From the NCBI GenBank assembly GCA_036939355.1, contig JALLAP010000493.1, positions 1 to 22,344 on the forward strand: a stretch of 22,344 nucleotides of DNA, written 5' to 3'. Within the stretch, counting starts at the first letter, position 1. Every line of letters starts with the position of its first letter. This DNA is from Thalassiosira profunda (Eukaryota; Bacillariophyta; Thalassiosirophyceae; Thalassiosirales; Thalassiosiraceae). Position numbers and translations under genes: made by a program. Of this stretch, positions 19,950 to 22,344 are shown one piece after another. The notes under the pieces were generated by a model, which saw only the letters and a list, made by a program, of their open reading frames with translations, searched no databases and was not told the origin of the DNA.

Positions 19950-20198
19950 ATGATGAACGGGCTGTTTCGCAACACGTTCCAGAGCGGCTTCCTGTCGATC
20001 CTCTACTCGATCGGCTCGAAGCCGCTCCAGATCTGGGACTCCACCGTCAAAAATGGGCACATCAAACGAATCACCGACCAAGACATTCAGAGCTCGGTCC
20101 TCGAGATCATGGGCACCAACGTGTCGACGAGCTACATCGTGTGCCCCGCGGAAGCGAAGCAGACGCTCGGCATCAAGCTGCCCTTCCTCGTGATGATC
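19950..20198 (+). CDS. CFAP20: CFAP20 (BUG22) N-terminal part, cut at an assembly gap
   Basis: 83 codons from ATG 19950 (or ATG 19953). They match the highly conserved start of CFAP20, an axonemal inner-junction and basal-body protein of cilia and flagella: [42 protein letters not shown]. The family is about 190 residues long, so roughly the last 110 residues are missing. The reading stops exactly at the N at 20199; the sequence beyond it is unrelated. Three extra residues before the usual start (MNGLF rather than MF) are shared with the stub at 14758. Its presence implies that the organism makes flagella at some stage, as centric diatom sperm do. Confidence 0.9.
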
Positions 20199-20199
20199 N
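20199..20199. other. single-N placeholder, probable assembly gap
   Basis: One N between CFAP20 and a DUF6824 gene end. Unlike the N at 9113, the flanks do not overlap, so the true gap length is unknown. CFAP20's C-terminal half and the upstream part of the DUF6824 gene must lie in it or elsewhere. Confidence 0.85.
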
Positions 20200-20342
20200 G
20201 GAGCGCCAACCCGCCCAGCCGCTTCCTGCAGCCGAACGCCGAAACTGGTCTGTATGAGGAAGTGGACGACAGGAAGGCTGCACAAAAGATTAGCCAATTG
20301 ATGCGCGAGAAACAGGAGAAGCAGCAAGAGGTGGACATTTAG
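20200..20342 (+). CDS. C-terminal end of a second DUF6824 gene (5' missing)
   Basis: Encodes SANPPSRFLQPNAETGLYE, a short acidic stretch, then ISQLMREK and a Gln/Glu/Lys tail to TAG 20340-20342. It is closely similar to the DUF6824 end of the CXC gene (residue differences such as QP for QK, EVDDRKAAQ for VADDEKAVE), then diverges after MREK. It is therefore a paralogue, not an assembly copy. The N-terminal DVLLGRGG part of the domain is absent because of the N at 20199. By chance the N leaves it in frame with CFAP20; that fusion should not be believed. Confidence 0.75.
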
Positions 20343-20503
20343 GGGCCAGAGAGAGAAGTGAAGGGATTTAGGGGGTCTGGTGTTTGAATCAGAAGTGGAG
20401 ACTGTATGGTATTGTGCGCTGGCGAAGGGAGAAGGGTAGGGGGAAAGAAATCTAGACTTTGCTATGGTAGCAGGTGCTCCTGTTATGCGCCTCTACTTGT
20501 GGT

Positions 20504-22344
20504 TTAGGCCGAGGCGATGGAGTTCATTCGACGGAACGGCTCCAGCGAAATGGCCTGCTGGGCGAAGTAGATCACGTCGCGGTCGCCACCTCCTTCTCTT
20601 GACGCCTCCTCCTCCAGTTGCCTCTCCAAGGCGCTCACTGCGAATTCCACATCCGGCTTATCCAGGAAAGGCATCACGGCGCCAAACGTCCTCCCCACGT
20701 TCAGCCTGACATTGGCCACGGAGTCGGACTTATGCGACGCCGCAATGTTGAGGATCGTTCGCAGCGGCGTCTCGGCGACGCTGCTGGACCTGCTGCTGAC
20801 GCTTTCGTCGTCGCAGGACGATTCCGGCATTCTCGCCTCTTGTTCCACCGCCGCCCTGCCCGACGGGCACAATCCATTCGTAATGAGGATCTCGATCATC
20901 TTCAAGCCCAGCTGCCTCTGTTTCGAGTCCTCGCTTTGACTGCACGTCTTGAGGTGCGGGATGCAAATTTGGGTGATCCATGCGCCTCCGTCGTCGGCGC
21001 CGTGCCTCGCGAGGCTGCTCCCGCCCAGGCAGAGGCACTCCGCGGCGGTCTTTCGCACCGCATCCACCTTGTCGTTCATCAACCGCAGACACAGCTTGGA
21101 CACCTCGTGCCGCGTCTCGTTGCGACTCGTGCACCCCATCAAGGCCGGGACGATCTCCACGGCGCTCTGGCGGACCCTCCACTGCGCGCTGTTGGCCAGG
21201 TTGGACAATGTGGGGAGCAATTTCATCACCTGCTGCTCGCTGAGGACCGGAATGAATACCGGCCTCGTCCGTTCGTGGCTCGCATGCGAATGGTGAGATT
21301 GGTGAGACGACAGGGATACGAGGTCGTCGTCGAGATTGTGATGGTGGCAGGACGGTATGTGCGTGCTCGTGGTGTCTCGCGTTCCGCTTCGCGAGGCATT
21401 GGTCACCGCCCGCAGCGATGCAGTCGTCACCTCGGGGTCAGAGTCTTGCAGTAACTTCTGCAGAATAGGGATGAGAGTGTCGTCCACGTGCTTCTTGTGG
21501 CGTTCGTACAGAGAGGGAGCACTGTTGTTCCTGCTTGGACTGGATGGCGGTGTGCTTTCGCTAATGCCGCTGCCTCCAAGGCCCACTAGGAAAATGAGCA
21601 ACTCTCCCGTCGCACTCGCCAGAGACGACCGGACCAGCGGGCTGGCGTCCTTTTGTATCTTGAGCGCCAGCGGCAGGAGCGAGTCGAGGACCGTGATGTT
21701 GTCCTTGGACGCGCTCCCGACGATGACCGACTCCACGAGGCGCGGCACACAGAGGATCGCCTCGCTGCGCACCCTCTCGTCGCCATCGGACAGCAAGGCC
21801 TGGAGCAGGTCGATGATGACGCTGTGCCAGTGCTCCCCCATCGCGTGGCACAGCCTATCGCACTGGGCGGCCACCGACAGACGAACGCTGGCAATCTTGT
21901 CTTCGGCCAAGTTGTTCGCGACGGGGAGCAGTTTGCATTGGAGCAGATAGACGTCCATGAACGTCGGGGAATCGCGCGGCGGCAGCCGGCGGAGGGAGCG
22001 GCTGCCCATGCTGGCATCGCCCAAGAACGCGTTTGGCAGGTGTTCCGCCAGGTGCCAGGTCAGAGTCATCGCCGCGGCCCGCAGCTGCGGTTCCGGGTCG
22101 GTCATGCTCCGTTCGCACATCAGCACCAGCCACGGCACCGCTCTCCTGTCAAAGACGAGCTCGGCTATTTCGTGGAGCACCGCGGCGGTGGACTTTCGAA
22201 CGATCACCTCGACGTCGTGGAGGGCCCGGGTAATGACCCCTCTGAGTTGGAGCTGTCGAGGAAAGTCGAGGTGCGACCACAGGACAGGGCCGAGCGAGCA
22301 GGCCGAGACTCGCGCGCTGGTGCTCTTGCTGGCCGCCAGGCGGT
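20504..22344 (-). CDS. HEAT-repeat phosphatase regulatory subunit (PP2A-A/PPP4R1-like), 5' partial
   Basis: An open frame from the right edge to TAA at 20504-20506; 612 residues are visible and no ATG lies near the edge, so the start is outside. It is made of HEAT repeats throughout, for example VRLSVAAQCDRLCHAMGEHW, VRSEAILCVPRLVESV, WRVRQSAVEIVPALMG, VRKTAAECLCLGG and VRLNVGRTFGAVMPFL. The WRVR...E..P and LMNDKVDAVRKTAA units are typical of the scaffold subunit of PP2A and of PPP4R1, which hold the catalytic subunit of the phosphatase. Two Ser/His-rich loops (ESTPPSSPSRNNSAPS; SHQSHHSHASHERT) interrupt the repeats and are not usual in PP2A-A itself, which favours PPP4R1 or a relative. No introns are seen in this part. 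Confidence 0.8.
   Translation of the reverse strand, partial: RLAASKSTSARVSACSLGPVLWSHLDFPRQLQLRGVITRALHDVEVIVRKSTAAVLHEIAELVFDRRAVPWLVLMCERSMTDPEPQLRAAAMTLTWHLAEHLPNAFLGDASMGSRSLRRLPPRDSPTFMDVYLLQCKLLPVANNLAEDKIASVRLSVAAQCDRLCHAMGEHWHSVIIDLLQALLSDGDERVRSEAILCVPRLVESVIVGSASKDNITVLDSLLPLALKIQKDASPLVRSSLASATGELLIFLVGLGGSGISESTPPSSPSRNNSAPSLYERHKKHVDDTLIPILQKLLQDSDPEVTTASLRAVTNASRSGTRDTTSTHIPSCHHHNLDDDLVSLSSHQSHHSHASHERTRPVFIPVLSEQQVMKLLPTLSNLANSAQWRVRQSAVEIVPALMGCTSRNETRHEVSKLCLRLMNDKVDAVRKTAAECLCLGGSSLARHGADDGGAWITQICIPHLKTCSQSEDSKQRQLGLKMIEILITNGLCPSGRAAVEQEARMPESSCDDESVSSRSSSVAETPLRTILNIAASHKSDSVANVRLNVGRTFGAVMPFLDKPDVEFAVSALERQLEEEASREGGGDRDVIYFAQQAISLEPFRRMNSIASA

Noticed and set aside
1..22344. 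CRISPR arrays, rRNA, tRNA, bacterial operons or insertion sequences
   Set aside because: None seen on reading. The introns, gene spacing and protein families are those of a eukaryotic nuclear genome.

Overview
The window looks like nuclear DNA of a photosynthetic stramenopile, most likely a centric diatom. Genes carry short GT-AG introns (about 70-115 bases). Two C-terminal DUF6824 domains are present, a family I know mainly from diatoms. A secreted chitin-binding/GH19 protein carries the Thr/Pro/Ser/Asp-rich linkers typical of diatom secreted proteins. The start of a CFAP20 gene suggests a flagellated life stage. The species cannot be named from sequence alone. The assembly is imperfect: there are two single-N joins (9113 and 20199) and three places where a coding frame needs one extra base.

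Layout. 1-1187: possibly the tail of an upstream gene, then upstream sequence with a paired G-box palindrome. 1188-3504 (+): secreted chitinase-like protein (two CBM14 domains plus a GH19-like domain). 3565-6703 (-): TPR plus DUF4470-like protein. 6704-7955: divergent intergenic region with a 165-base direct repeat. 7956-10609 (+): ten-exon ThrE/DUF1212 membrane transporter with one GC-AG intron. 10647-11828 (-): TrhO-type rhodanese, probably organellar. 12309-13632 (+): F-box/LRR-like protein. 13824-14520 (-): four-span membrane protein, copy A. 15115-19240 (+): large multidomain protein with a zinc-finger-like motif, Tudor-like segment, 23-residue repeats, tesmin/TSO1 CXC domain and DUF6824. 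18925-19655 (-): four-span membrane protein, copy B. 19950-20198 (+): first 83 codons of CFAP20. 20200-20342 (+): tail of a second DUF6824 gene. 20504-22344 (-): HEAT-repeat phosphatase regulatory (PP2A-A/PPP4R1-like) protein, running off the right edge.

Most genes form convergent or divergent pairs with very short 3' spacers (60, 37 and 191 bases) and divergent shared upstream regions. The most unusual part is 13.8-20.3 kb. There the order [four-span gene (-), AT-rich divergent promoter, CFAP20 start (+), DUF6824 gene end (+)] occurs twice in tandem. In unit 1 CFAP20 is reduced to a stub next to a stray fragment of the four-span gene. In unit 2 CFAP20 is cut by an N join that probably hides the rest of CFAP20 and most of a second CXC/DUF6824-type gene. 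The CXC/DUF6824 protein combines chromatin-type modules in an architecture I do not recognise and is the best candidate here for something undescribed.
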